From positions 1,860,001-1,924,000 of the forward strand of contig NZ_CP012264.1 in the NCBI RefSeq assembly GCF_001277255.1: DNA of 64,000 bases. Direction: 5' to 3'. Source of the DNA: Cronobacter condimenti 1330 (GTDB lineage: Bacteria; Pseudomonadota; Gammaproteobacteria; Enterobacterales; Enterobacteriaceae). Under the pieces are notes generated by a model. That model saw nothing but the letters and a program-made list of their open reading frames with translations. It did not search any database and was not told where the DNA came from. Within the stretch, counting starts at the first letter, position 1. Every line of letters begins with the position of its first letter. The position numbers and the translations under genes are program-made. Below, in pieces: positions 29,113 to 37,765 of this stretch.

Positions 29113-30474
29113 ATGGCGACTAACGTTGATCTCAACGTAGAGGCGGCGCGTCCGCAACTGCGCAAATCGCTAAAACTCTGGCAGGTCGTGATGATGGGCC
29201 TGGCCTATCTGACCCCGATGACGGTGTTTGATACCTTCGGTATCGTCTCTGGCATCAGCAACGGTCACGTGCCAGCCTCCTATTTACTGGCGCTGGCGGG
29301 CGTGCTTTTCACCGCTATCAGTTACGGCAAACTGGTGAAACGCTTCCCCACAGCCGGCTCCGCCTACACGTATGCCCAGCAGGCCATTAATCCGCACGTC
29401 GGTTTCCTGGTGGGCTGGTCATCGCTGCTGGATTATCTCTTCCTGCCGATGATCAACGTGCTGCTGGCGAAGCTTTATCTCTCCGCCATGTTCCCGGATG
29501 TGTCCCCGTGGATCTGGGTGGTGCTGTATGTCGGGATCATGACGCTTGCGAACCTCAAAAGCGTCAACCTGGTCGCAAACTTCAATACTTTTTTTGTGAC
29601 GGTACAGGTGGCTATCATTGCGGTATTTATTTTCCTCGTGATCCACGGGCTGCATAACGGCGAAGGGGCGGGTACCGTGTGGTCGGTGCAGCCGTTTGTC
29701 AGTGAAAATGCGCAACTGCTGCCGATCATTACCGGTGCCACGATTGTCTGCTTTTCGTTCCTCGGCTTTGATGCCGTGACGACGCTTTCTGAAGAGACGC
29801 CGGATGCGGGTAAAACCATTCCGCGTGCGATTTTCCTCACTGCGCTGTATGGCGGCGTGATATTCATCGCGGCGTCGTTCTTTATTCAGCTCTTTTTCCC
29901 GACGATGGGACGCTTTAAAGAGCCGGATGCGGCGCTGCCGGAGATTGCGCTGTATGTGGGCGGCAAGCTGTTCCAGTCGGTATTCCTGTGCTGCACGTTC
30001 GTCAATACGCTGGCGTCAGGGCTGGCATCCCACGCGAGCGTATCGCGCCTGCTGTATGTGATGGGTCGCGATAATGTCTTCCCGGAAAAGGTGTTCGGCT
30101 ATGTGCATCCGACCTGGCGCACGCCGGCGCTGAACGTGATCCTGGTGGGCGTGGTGGCGCTGAGTGCGCTCTCGTTTGACCTGGTGACCGCGACGGCGCT
30201 GATTAACTTCGGCGCGCTGGTGGCCTTTACGTTTGTGAATCTGTCGGTGGTCAATCATTTCTTCCTGCGCGAAGGGCGTAACAAAGGCTGGAAGGATCGG
30301 GTGAACTACCTCATTCTGCCGCTGGTAGGCGCGCTGACCGTTGCGGTGCTATGGCTGAATCTGGAGAAAAGCTCGCTGACGATGGGCCTTATCTGGGCTG
30401 CGTTGGGGCTTATGTATCTGACCTGGCTGACGCGGCGCTTTCGCCGCCCGCCACCGATGTTTAAAGGCAAGTAA
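29113..30474 (+). CDS. puuP: PuuP, putrescine importer
   Basis: This 453-residue APC-superfamily permease with about twelve membrane helices matches E. coli PuuP nearly along its full length, including R-K-S-L-K-L-W-Q-V-V-M-M-G and the G-F-D-A-V-T-T-L-S-E-E-T segment. It imports putrescine by proton symport as the first step of the Puu degradation pathway. Here its usual partner puuA is a relic, so imported putrescine cannot be gamma-glutamylated by this locus. It might serve uptake for use or pH/osmotic balance, or puuA may exist elsewhere. Confidence 0.93.
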   Translation: MATNVDLNVEAARPQLRKSLKLWQVVMMGLAYLTPMTVFDTFGIVSGISNGHVPASYLLALAGVLFTAISYGKLVKRFPTAGSAYTYAQQAINPHVGFLVGWSSLLDYLFLPMINVLLAKLYLSAMFPDVSPWIWVVLYVGIMTLANLKSVNLVANFNTFFVTVQVAIIAVFIFLVIHGLHNGEGAGTVWSVQPFVSENAQLLPIITGATIVCFSFLGFDAVTTLSEETPDAGKTIPRAIFLTALYGGVIFIAASFFIQLFFPTMGRFKEPDAALPEIALYVGGKLFQSVFLCCTFVNTLASGLASHASVSRLLYVMGRDNVFPEKVFGYVHPTWRTPALNVILVGVVALSALSFDLVTATALINFGALVAFTFVNLSVVNHFFLREGRNKGWKDRVNYLILPLVGALTVAVLWLNLEKSSLTMGLIWAALGLMYLTWLTRRFRRPPPMFKGK

Positions 30475-30476
30475 TG

Positions 30477-30514
30477 AAAAGGCGGGGGCGCTACGCTTAC
30501 CCGCCGTATTTTAC
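30477..30514. terminator. REP-like palindrome, likely bidirectional terminator after puuP
   Basis: A hairpin with arms GGCGGG and CCCGCC (30481-30505) is flanked by AAAA on the left and GTATTTTA on the right. A similar palindrome occurs at 42307-42336. It would end puuP transcription. Confidence 0.55.
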
Positions 30515-30529
30515 GTCGTTCTCACGCAG

Positions 30530-30555
30530 GGCGGGTGAAGCACCGCGCACCCGCC
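30530..30555. terminator. Hairpin between convergent puuP and fhlA
   Basis: GGCGGGTG/CACCCGCC form an 8-bp stem with a 10-base loop, 22 bp beyond the fhlA stop. There is no T-run, so it may be a weak terminator or an mRNA 3'-end stabiliser. Confidence 0.45.
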
Positions 30556-30576
30556 TGTCAGGTAACCCTCGCGCGA

Positions 30577-32655
30577 CTACAGCGCTTCTTTATCGATCCC
30601 GAGCCGCTTCATTCTGGAAAGCAGCGTGGTGCGCTTCACACCCAGACGCGCGGCGGCGCCTTTCGGCCCGGCAATCACCCCGTTGGTCTCTTTTAATACG
30701 CGCGTGATGCGCGCCACCTCATCTTCACCTTCACGCACATCGGCGAGCGGCGCGGCGACGGTTTTCTTCGCCGCACGAAAGGTCAGCTCCGGCAACGAAA
30801 GCTGTAACACATTGCCGCGCGTCAGTAACACCGCGCGCTCAATGACGTTTTCCAGCTCGCGAACGTTACCCTGCCACTCCATCTCGCTTAACGCGTGCAG
30901 CGTTTCAGCAGGAATGCTGTCGATGCTGCGGCCAAGCCGACGCGCAATCTTAAAGGTGAACGCCTTCACCAGTAGCGGAATATCTTCAGGCCTTTCGCGC
31001 AGCGGCGGCAGGTTAATCGGAAACACGTTCAGGCGATAATAAAGATCGCTTCGAAACTCCCGGTCGGCCACCATCTGGCGCAAATCGCGGTTGGTGGCCG
31101 CGATAAGCCGCACGTCGGTCTGGATAACTTTGTTGCTGCCAAGCCGCTCGAACTCCTGCTCCTGCAAGACGCGCAGCAGTTTCGGCTGCAGTTCAAGCGG
31201 CATATCGCCGACTTCATCCAGAAAAAGGCTGCTTTTATCTGCCAGTTCAAAGCGGCCAATGCGCTGGGCGCTGGCGCCGGTAAACGCGCCGCGCTCGTGG
31301 CCGAACAGATCGCTTTCCAGCAACCCGGCTGGCATCGCAGCACAGTTTAGCTTCACCATTCGCCGTCCGTTGCGGTCGCTGAGGTTATGAATCGCGCGCG
31401 CGATAAGCTCTTTGCCGGTGCCGGTTTCGCCAAGAATAAGCACCGTACTGTCGCTTTTCGCCACCATCTCCACCTGCTTCATCACGGCCATCATGGCGTC
31501 CGAACGGCCAATGATTTCACCGAAATCCGCCGGCACGTTGTTGATCTGCTCGGTCAGCGCCAGGTTTTCATCCACCAGCCGCTCTTTCAGGCGGTGGATC
31601 TCCTGGTAGGCCAGCGCGTTATCCACGGCAATGGCAATACGCTCAGCAATCTGGCGCAGGAGTTTTAAGTTAGCGGCGGTGAAAATATGTTCTTCGCACT
31701 GTGCAAGCTTCAGCACGCCCAGCATTTTTTCGCCAAACATCAGCGGCAGCAGACAGATGGTCTGGATCTGGTTGTTCCACATCTCAAAGAGCATCTGTTC
31801 GTAAGGCGCCAGTTCATCGCGCTGATGCAAGTTCACCAGCAGCATTTCGCGCGTGCTGAATACGCGAGAGGAGAGCGTGCCTTTTTCGATAACTTCGCTC
31901 TGATCATGCAGCGGCGCGGCTTCATCGACATAATGCGTTGAGTAGACCGTCAGCTTACCCTTGCGCGCCGAGGGCAGCACGATACTGATGGAATCGATAT
32001 TGAAATAGCGGTGAATTTCGTGGGAAATCTCGGTCACCAGCTCGTCGAGGTGCAGTTTGGAGAGCACCGCGTTGGTGATGGCGACCAGAATGCGAAAGTC
32101 GTCGCGCTCGCGGCACAGCAGCGCGTAATCCTGGCTGTTGCCAAGGCGGGTCTGGATCTGCTCGGCCGCCACGCTCACAATCTGTGTGAGGGTTTGCAGG
32201 CGCGAGAACTCTTTTTCTGTCCAGCTTTCATGGGCGTTGCGAATAAACTCGCAGCCGCCAAAAATATGCCCTTCAGCGGCAAGCGGTGTCAGACAGTAGT
32301 GGCCGAACGCCGGGTAAAGCGCAAGCGCCGCCAGCTGTGGCCAGGTTTCAGCGAATTCGTCATACCGGCAGTGCAGCACCTCCGGGCGAGACAGCAGCCG
32401 CCGCACCGGCCCATGTGAAAGCACCGTTTCGTCTTCATAGGTCACCGCGTTGCCGACGCCATCAACGCCGTAGAAGCAGGTGCGCTGGTGTTTGGGGTGA
32501 TAAAGCAGAATGTTGACCCGATCCGCCATGCCGGTGGCATTGAGCAGCGTTTTCAGCGCCTCCGCCAGCGCGCACAGATCGGGCTGGCGCATCAGAGTGC
32601 GAGTGATATCGAACAGCCCTTGCTGGCCGAGATCGCTCATGGGTGTGTATGACAT
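30577..32655 (-). CDS. fhlA: FhlA, formate-sensing sigma-54 activator of FHL genes
   Basis: The product is 692 residues, the same length as E. coli FhlA. Two GAF-type domains (about 20-175 and 195-345) bind formate. The AAA+ sigma-54 interaction domain (about 380-615) has Walker A G-E-T-G-T-G-K-E and the G-A-F-T-G-A loop, and a Fis-type helix-turn-helix lies at the C-terminus. It activates hyc, hyp, hydN and fdhF promoters when formate accumulates. The start at 32655 (M-S-Y-T-P) is chosen over 32664 by homology and by GGATGAG upstream. It follows hypE on the same strand after about 90 bp, as in E. coli. Confidence 0.96.
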   Translation of the reverse strand: MSYTPMSDLGQQGLFDITRTLMRQPDLCALAEALKTLLNATGMADRVNILLYHPKHQRTCFYGVDGVGNAVTYEDETVLSHGPVRRLLSRPEVLHCRYDEFAETWPQLAALALYPAFGHYCLTPLAAEGHIFGGCEFIRNAHESWTEKEFSRLQTLTQIVSVAAEQIQTRLGNSQDYALLCRERDDFRILVAITNAVLSKLHLDELVTEISHEIHRYFNIDSISIVLPSARKGKLTVYSTHYVDEAAPLHDQSEVIEKGTLSSRVFSTREMLLVNLHQRDELAPYEQMLFEMWNNQIQTICLLPLMFGEKMLGVLKLAQCEEHIFTAANLKLLRQIAERIAIAVDNALAYQEIHRLKERLVDENLALTEQINNVPADFGEIIGRSDAMMAVMKQVEMVAKSDSTVLILGETGTGKELIARAIHNLSDRNGRRMVKLNCAAMPAGLLESDLFGHERGAFTGASAQRIGRFELADKSSLFLDEVGDMPLELQPKLLRVLQEQEFERLGSNKVIQTDVRLIAATNRDLRQMVADREFRSDLYYRLNVFPINLPPLRERPEDIPLLVKAFTFKIARRLGRSIDSIPAETLHALSEMEWQGNVRELENVIERAVLLTRGNVLQLSLPELTFRAAKKTVAAPLADVREGEDEVARITRVLKETNGVIAGPKGAAARLGVKRTTLLSRMKRLGIDKEAL

Positions 32656-32748
32656 TAGGCTCATCCAGAATGATTTCGCAAAAGGCGAAAACGTAAATCA
32701 ATATTGTATCCGCAGCCTGATTATCAGGTTCTTGCGCAGGAACAGGGT

Positions 32749-33759
32749 TTAGCAGATCCGGGGTAAAGGTTCGCTGTGCGGCAGATCAAGGGTGCGCGTG
32801 ACGCCGTACAGCCCTGCCAGCCGCACGCCTTTTTGCGCGACGACATCGCCTATGATTGCAGCATCCTGCCCAAGCGGATGCGCGCGCAGGGCGTCAAGCG
32901 CCGCCTGGGCTGAATGACGCGCAACGCCTATCACAAGCTTACCCTCGTTCGCGAAATTAAGCGCATCGAGGCCGAGCAGTTCGCAGACGCCGCGTACCGC
33001 AGGTTTCAGTGGCAGCGCGCGTTCCTGCAATTCAATACCGCAACCGGCGCTTGCAGCAAATTCATGCACCACTGCATTAACGCCGCCGCGCGTGGCGTCG
33101 CGCAGCGCACGTATACCCGGCACGTCGCGCAATGTCGCAATCAGCGGCGCGAGCAGCGCGCAATCGCTTACAAGCTCGCCTTCAAGGCCCAATTGTTCGC
33201 GAAGATTAAGGATAGTCGCCCCGTGATCGCCAAGCGTGCCGGAGACCAGAATAACGTCGCCTGGCATAAGCGCGCGTGTGCCCCAGTGCAGCCCGGCGGG
33301 GATAGCGCCAAGCCCTGCGGTGTTAATAAAGAGTTTATCCGCCGCACCGCGCGGCACCACTTTTGTGTCCCCGGTGACTATCTGAATGCCTGCGGCCTGT
33401 GCCGTCGCAGCCATGCTTTGCGCCACCCGCTCAAGTGTCGCCATCTCAAGACCTTCTTCAAGAATAAACCCGCACGAGAGCCAGCGCGGCACGGCGCCGC
33501 TCACCGCCACGTCATTCGCGGTGCCGCACACGGCGAGCTTGCCGATATCGCCGCCCGGGAAAAACAGCGGATCTATCACATAGCTGTCGGTAGAAAAGGC
33601 CAGACGGTCGCCCGCCGCACTCAGTTCGGCAATGGGTAGCCGCGCCTGATCTTCCTGCTCGGCAAGCCACGGATTTGCAAACGCCTGCATAAACAGGCGG
33701 TCGATCAACTGCTGCATCGCCTGGCCGCCGCTGCCGTGGGCAAGGGTAATGGTGCTCAT
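32749..33759 (-). CDS. hypE: HypE, thiocarboxamide-forming hydrogenase maturation protein
   Basis: The product is 336 residues, equal to E. coli HypE. It is related to PurM/ThiL ATP-binding enzymes. The C-terminal P-R-I-C ends in the essential Cys that accepts a carbamoyl group from HypF and is dehydrated with ATP to thiocyanate, the source of the CN ligands. The start overlaps the hypD stop by 4 bp. Confidence 0.97.
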   Translation of the reverse strand: MSTITLAHGSGGQAMQQLIDRLFMQAFANPWLAEQEDQARLPIAELSAAGDRLAFSTDSYVIDPLFFPGGDIGKLAVCGTANDVAVSGAVPRWLSCGFILEEGLEMATLERVAQSMAATAQAAGIQIVTGDTKVVPRGAADKLFINTAGLGAIPAGLHWGTRALMPGDVILVSGTLGDHGATILNLREQLGLEGELVSDCALLAPLIATLRDVPGIRALRDATRGGVNAVVHEFAASAGCGIELQERALPLKPAVRGVCELLGLDALNFANEGKLVIGVARHSAQAALDALRAHPLGQDAAIIGDVVAQKGVRLAGLYGVTRTLDLPHSEPLPRIC

Positions 33760-34877
33760 GCTTCACACTCCTCTGAACGATACTGGTGCCAGGCAGCGCA
33801 GGCGCCTTCTGAAGAAACCATCAGCGCCCCGAAGGCGTTTTCCGGGGTACAGCGTGTGCCGAACAGCGGGCACTGGGCGGGTTTGCAACGGCCGGTAAGC
33901 ACGTCGCCGCAGCGGGCCTGCGGGGCGTCGCTGACCTGCTGCGGCGCGGGCGCAAAATGCGCTTCGGCATCGAATGTGTGATACGGCGCGCGAAGCCGCA
34001 CGCCGGAGTGGCGAATCACGCCAAGCCCGCGCCATTCGCTGTCGCCCTCGACGCAAAACACCTCTCTAATCGCCCGTTGTGCCGCGGGGTTACCTGCATC
34101 CGGCACCACGCGGCGGTACTGATTTTCCACCCGGCTTTTTCCGGCTAACCGCTGTTCAACAAGCATCAGTACGCCCTGCAACAGATCGAGCGGCTCAAAA
34201 CCTGCCACTACCAGGGGGCGGGCGAAATGCCCGGCGATAAACGCATAAGGTTCGGTGCCGATAACCATGCTCACATGCCCCGGTGCCAGAAACGCGTCTA
34301 TCTGGTTATCCGGCTGCGCCAGCAGGCTTTGCAGCGTCGGGATAAGCGTGATGTGCTGGCAGAAAAAGTAAAAATTAGTGATACCGCGCGCTTTCGCCTG
34401 CATCAGCGTCAGCGCGGTAGCGGGCATAGTGGTTTCAAATCCTAAGCCGAAAAACACGACATCGCGCTGTGGGTGCCCTTCGGCGATTTTCAGCGCGTCC
34501 ATCGGCGAGTAGACGATACGCACGTCCGCGCCCTGCGCTTTGGCCTGCAACAGCGATCCGTTTTTCCCGGGCACGCGCATCGCATCGCCAAAGGTGCAGA
34601 AAATCACGCCGGGGCGGTGGGCAATTTCGGTCGCATTGTCGATACGGCCCATCGGCAGCACGCAGACCGGGCAACCGGGGCCATGAATGAACTCAATATT
34701 GTCCGGTAACAGCCGGTCGAGGCCAAATTTAAAGATGGCGTGCGTGTGGCCACCGCACACTTCCATGATCCGCAGCGGCTTTTGCGCGGTGTTGGTGAGC
34801 AGGGCGGCCCGTTCGCGTAGCCGGTCGGTCAGGCGCAACACCTGGTCGGGGTTGCGGTATTCATCCACAAAGCGCAT
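33756..34877 (-). CDS. hypD: HypD, Fe-S scaffold for Fe(CN)2CO assembly
   Basis: The product is 373 residues, equal to E. coli HypD. Conserved motifs are V-C-G-G-H-T-H-A, G-P-G-C-P-V-C-V-L-P and the C-terminal cysteines that hold a 4Fe-4S cluster (C-G-D-V-L and C-P-L-F-G-T-R-C). With HypC it receives cyanide from HypE and carries the iron centre delivered to HycE. It overlaps hypC by one base (TGATG). Confidence 0.97.
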   Translation of the reverse strand: MRFVDEYRNPDQVLRLTDRLRERAALLTNTAQKPLRIMEVCGGHTHAIFKFGLDRLLPDNIEFIHGPGCPVCVLPMGRIDNATEIAHRPGVIFCTFGDAMRVPGKNGSLLQAKAQGADVRIVYSPMDALKIAEGHPQRDVVFFGLGFETTMPATALTLMQAKARGITNFYFFCQHITLIPTLQSLLAQPDNQIDAFLAPGHVSMVIGTEPYAFIAGHFARPLVVAGFEPLDLLQGVLMLVEQRLAGKSRVENQYRRVVPDAGNPAAQRAIREVFCVEGDSEWRGLGVIRHSGVRLRAPYHTFDAEAHFAPAPQQVSDAPQARCGDVLTGRCKPAQCPLFGTRCTPENAFGALMVSSEGACAAWHQYRSEECEA

Positions 34878-35155
34878 CAGCGATTCTCCTCGCCATAGAG
34901 CAGCGCGCCGACATCCGGCTCGACGTCAAACATGTTTTGCAGCGCCTCCAGCGTATCCAGCGCCTCTTTTTCATCGATAAGGCTCATGGCAAAACCCACA
35001 TGCACCAGCACCCACTGACCAAGACGCGGCAGACCCGTATCGTCATGAGTGCCCACCAGCGTTAAATCGACCTCACGCCGCACGCCGCATACCGCGACGC
35101 GGGCGAGATTGTCCGTCAGCAGCTCGCAAATCTGCCCCGGAATGCCTATGCACAT
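34877..35155 (-). CDS. hypC: HypC, hydrogenase maturation chaperone
   Basis: The product is 92 residues starting M-C-I-G-I-P-G-Q, the invariant HypC N-terminus; Cys2 binds the iron and contacts HypD and the hydrogenase precursor. It serves HycE here. The frame extends upstream to 35263, but that part lies in hypB and the Cys must be second, so 35155 is the start. It overlaps the hypB 3' end by 10 bp. Confidence 0.95.
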   Translation of the reverse strand: MCIGIPGQICELLTDNLARVAVCGVRREVDLTLVGTHDDTGLPRLGQWVLVHVGFAMSLIDEKEALDTLEALQNMFDVEPDVGALLYGEENR

Positions 35156-36018
35156 CGCTGTTCCTCCAGCCATGTAAGCCAGGCGTTCATACCGTCGCCA
35201 CGGGTGGCAGACACCAGCAAAATGGTGATGTTCGGGTTCACATCGTGCGCATAAGCCATGCATTTTTCCACATCGAATTGCAGATACGGCAGGAGATCCA
35301 CTTTATTGAGCAGCAGCAGCGAGGCGGCGGCAAACATATGCGGGTATTTAAGCGGTTTATCCTCGCCCTCGGTCACCGAGAGCACCGCCACTTTGTGACG
35401 CTCGCCCAGATCAAAGCCCGCCGGGCAGACGAGGTTGCCGACGTTTTCGATAAACAGCACGCCGCCATCGTCAAGCGGTAAACGCGCCATCGCGTCCTGC
35501 ACCATTTGCGCGTCGAGATGACAGCCTTTGCCGGTGTTGACCTGTATCGCCGGGGTGCCGGTCGCGCGAATGCGCTCGGCGTCATTGACCGTTTGCTGAT
35601 CGCCTTCGATGACCGCGCAGGGCGTATGGCCATTAAGGCGTTTGAGGGTTTCCGTCAGCAGGGTGGTTTTGCCGGAGCCGGGGCTTGAAACCAGATTGAG
35701 CGCGAGCTGTCCGTGTGCGGCGAGTCGCTCGCGGTTGCGCTGCGCGATCCGGTTGTTTTTATCCAGCACGTTGATTTCAATTTCCACCATTTTACGCTGG
35801 CTTAATCCCGGGGCGTGGGTGCCCGCCTCGCCGTGTCCATAATGTAAATCGCCCAGGGCGTCGGCATCAGGTGTAAAGGTGGCGAGGTTAACGGCTGTAA
35901 TAGGCGATGCCGCGTGCGTGGCGGCGGCAAAAGGGGCGGCGCGAAACGGGGAATGCGGGTCGCGCTCGTCGCCTTCTATATAAAGGTTGCCATGCTGGCA
36001 ACCGCAGGTCGTACACAT
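35146..36018 (-). CDS. hypB: HypB, nickel-inserting GTPase
   Basis: The product is 290 residues, as in E. coli. The N-terminal M-C-T-T-C-G-C motif is the high-affinity nickel site. The G domain has S-S-P-G-S-G-K-T-T (about 110), the E-G-D-Q region and N-K-V-D. With HypA it loads nickel into HycE. A NiCoT nickel permease in the same island probably supplies the metal. Confidence 0.97.
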   Translation of the reverse strand: MCTTCGCQHGNLYIEGDERDPHSPFRAAPFAAATHAASPITAVNLATFTPDADALGDLHYGHGEAGTHAPGLSQRKMVEIEINVLDKNNRIAQRNRERLAAHGQLALNLVSSPGSGKTTLLTETLKRLNGHTPCAVIEGDQQTVNDAERIRATGTPAIQVNTGKGCHLDAQMVQDAMARLPLDDGGVLFIENVGNLVCPAGFDLGERHKVAVLSVTEGEDKPLKYPHMFAAASLLLLNKVDLLPYLQFDVEKCMAYAHDVNPNITILLVSATRGDGMNAWLTWLEEQRCA

Positions 36019-36021
36019 GGT

Positions 36022-36372
36022 TTACTCCTGTTCTATTTCCAGACGCTTGATTTGCACGCTGTCGTCGGCGTCGATACGTAAATCCGCGCTGTGGCAATGT
36101 GGGCAGCGCCGGACAAGGGAAGTCAGTAACTGGACGCTGCGCTGGCACTGGCGGCACCAGCACTGCGCCTCCTGTTGCGTGAGATGCAGCGCGCAGCCCT
36201 CCGCGCAGGTGTCACGACAGACAAGGTCAAAGCAAAATTCCAGCGCGCCACGCTCAACGCATGAAAACGCGCCTATCTCCAGCCACACGCCGGTCACCTT
36301 ACGCGCGCCGCAGGCCTGCGCCTGCTGTTCAATGATTTCTACTGCCCGCTGGCAGAGTGTGAGTTCATGCAT
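36022..36372 (-). CDS. hypA: HypA, nickel metallochaperone
   Basis: The product is 116 residues. The nickel-binding N-terminus M-H-E-L-T includes His2, and the zinc site is two CxxC pairs (C-R-Q-C and C-P-H-C). It delivers nickel to the hydrogenase large subunit with HypB. It is first in the hypABCDE operon, 3 bp before hypB, with a consensus sigma-54 promoter just upstream. Confidence 0.96.
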   Translation of the reverse strand: MHELTLCQRAVEIIEQQAQACGARKVTGVWLEIGAFSCVERGALEFCFDLVCRDTCAEGCALHLTQQEAQCWCRQCQRSVQLLTSLVRRCPHCHSADLRIDADDSVQIKRLEIEQE

Positions 36373-36400
36373 AACGCCTCCGATACGATGCGCTCACTAA

Positions 36401-36416
36401 TGCAATAAGGGTGCCA
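36401..36416 (-). promoter_or_regulatory. Sigma-54 promoter of hypABCDE
   Basis: On the minus strand TGGCACCCTTATTGCA is an exact -24/-12 consensus (TGGCAC-N5-TTGCA), about 30 bp before the hypA ATG. Confidence 0.92.
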
Positions 36417-36479
36417 GCGCATAAGGCGGCGCAGTAGAGAGAAAAGGGCGGGTAACGGCTGTCACGGCGGGTGTCGAGG

Positions 36480-36504
36480 CTGTCGAAATGACATGTCATG
36501 ACAG
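36480..36504. promoter_or_regulatory. Candidate FhlA upstream activating site in the hyp/hyc divergent region
   Basis: An inverted repeat CTGTC-N15-GACAG encloses the perfect palindrome TGACATGTCA (36489-36498). It lies 55-80 bp upstream of the hycA -24 element and faces the hypA promoter on the other side. FhlA is known to act from this intergenic region in E. coli; the exact bases are inferred. Confidence 0.5.
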
Positions 36505-36558
36505 AAAGTGGATGCTGACATTTTTTATTAAGTCATTAATTAACAATGAGTTAAAAAA

Positions 36559-36574
36559 TGGCATGGTTCCTGCT
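36559..36574 (+). promoter_or_regulatory. Sigma-54 promoter of hycABCDEFGHI
   Basis: TGGCATGGTTCCTGCT has GG and GC at the right spacing for -24/-12, 36 bp before the hycA ATG. Confidence 0.88.
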
Positions 36575-36609
36575 AAACAGGGCTATCTCTGTTAAACGAG
36601 CATAAAACC

Positions 36610-37074
36610 ATGATCCTTTCTGAATTAAGCCAGAAGGCGGAATTTATCGCCGACCGTCACCGCAGCCTGCAGGCGCACTGGCACACCTACTGCAATACCC
36701 TGGTCCAGGCGATCACGCTGTCACGCCAGAAACTGCACCATTCGCTCGGCTGTGAACCGCAGAATGGGCTGTGCTTTTTTCTTTTCGAGCATTTCGCTAT
36801 TCGCGTGGAGCAGGCCGAAGGCTTCCACTGCCGCACCATTAACTACCTGATAGCCCGCCGCGACGGTAGCGAAGAGACCCTGCTTGCCACCGCGCAGCTT
36901 GATGCGCAGGGCAACATGGACGGCACAGTCGATATCCGCGACCGCGAGCGCGTGCTGGCGCACTACCTCGACAAAATCGGTGCGGTCTATGACGGGCTGT
37001 ATGACGCGGTGCAGCACGATGCGCCGCTGCGCATCAGCGAGATCCTGGCGTCGCGCGACGCGTCGTCACATTAA
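36610..37074 (+). CDS. hycA: HycA, negative regulator of FHL expression
   Basis: The product is 154 residues (E. coli 153), with recognisable blocks H-R-S-L-Q-A-H-W-H-T-Y-C-N and F-F-L-F-E-H-F. HycA counteracts FhlA activation and is the first gene of the hyc operon, as in E. coli. It has no known catalytic domain. Confidence 0.9.
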   Translation: MILSELSQKAEFIADRHRSLQAHWHTYCNTLVQAITLSRQKLHHSLGCEPQNGLCFFLFEHFAIRVEQAEGFHCRTINYLIARRDGSEETLLATAQLDAQGNMDGTVDIRDRERVLAHYLDKIGAVYDGLYDAVQHDAPLRISEILASRDASSH

Positions 37075-37111
37075 AAGGGCGAAGTGTCGGAGACTGTCGA
37101 AATCCGCTGTC

Positions 37112-37128
37112 TTCGTCACTTTTCGTCA
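37112..37128. promoter_or_regulatory. Candidate FhlA motif between hycA and hycB
   Basis: TTCGTCA occurs twice, 10 bp apart (37112-37118 and 37122-37128). The same TTTCGTCA core forms both arms of the inverted repeat upstream of the Sec-type fdhF. An FhlA site in the hycA-hycB gap is known in E. coli. Confidence 0.45.
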
Positions 37129-37156
37129 AAAATGACTATCACCTGAGGAACCCCTG

Positions 37157-37765
37157 GTGAACCGTTTTATCATTGCCGACTCCACGCTCTGCATCGGCTG
37201 CCACACCTGCGAGGCTGCCTGTTCAGAGACGCACCGCCTGCATGGACTGCAATCCAGGCCGCGCCTGACGGTCATGCGTAACCAGAAAGACTCCGCGCCG
37301 CAGTTGTGCCATCACTGCGAAGACGCACCATGCGCGCAGGTCTGTCCGGTGAACGCCATCACCCGCGAGGCGGGGGCGATTCAACTTAATGAAAGCCTGT
37401 GCGTTAGCTGCAAACTGTGCGGCATCGCCTGCCCGTTTGGCGCGATTGAATTTTCCGGCAGCCGACCGCTGCACATTCCGGCCAATGTGAACAGCCCGAA
37501 AGCGCCACCTGCGCCACCTGCGCCTGCCCACGTCGGCGCATTTCTCGACTGGGTGCCAGGCGTGCGCGCCGTGGCGGTCAAATGCGATCTCTGCCAGTTC
37601 GACGAAGACGGCCCGGCCTGCGTACGCACCTGTCCGACCCGCGCGCTGAAAATGGTCGATAACCATGACATCGCGCGCGCCAGCCGCCGTAAACGCGAAC
37701 TGACCATCAATGCCGAACTCGGCGATCTGTCGCTGCTCTTAAGCCCGCGCGGAGGAGAACAATGA
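37157..37765 (+). CDS. hycB: HycB, four-cluster ferredoxin subunit of FHL
   Basis: The product is 202 residues with four CxxCxxCxxxC-type 4Fe-4S motifs (C-I-G-C-H-T-C-E-A-A-C near the start, then C-H-H-C, C-V-S-C-K-L-C and C-D-L-C). It accepts electrons from FdhF and passes them to the hydrogenase. The start is GTG at 37157, by homology. The stop overlaps hycC (ATGA). Confidence 0.96.
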   Translation: MNRFIIADSTLCIGCHTCEAACSETHRLHGLQSRPRLTVMRNQKDSAPQLCHHCEDAPCAQVCPVNAITREAGAIQLNESLCVSCKLCGIACPFGAIEFSGSRPLHIPANVNSPKAPPAPPAPAHVGAFLDWVPGVRAVAVKCDLCQFDEDGPACVRTCPTRALKMVDNHDIARASRRKRELTINAELGDLSLLLSPRGGEQ

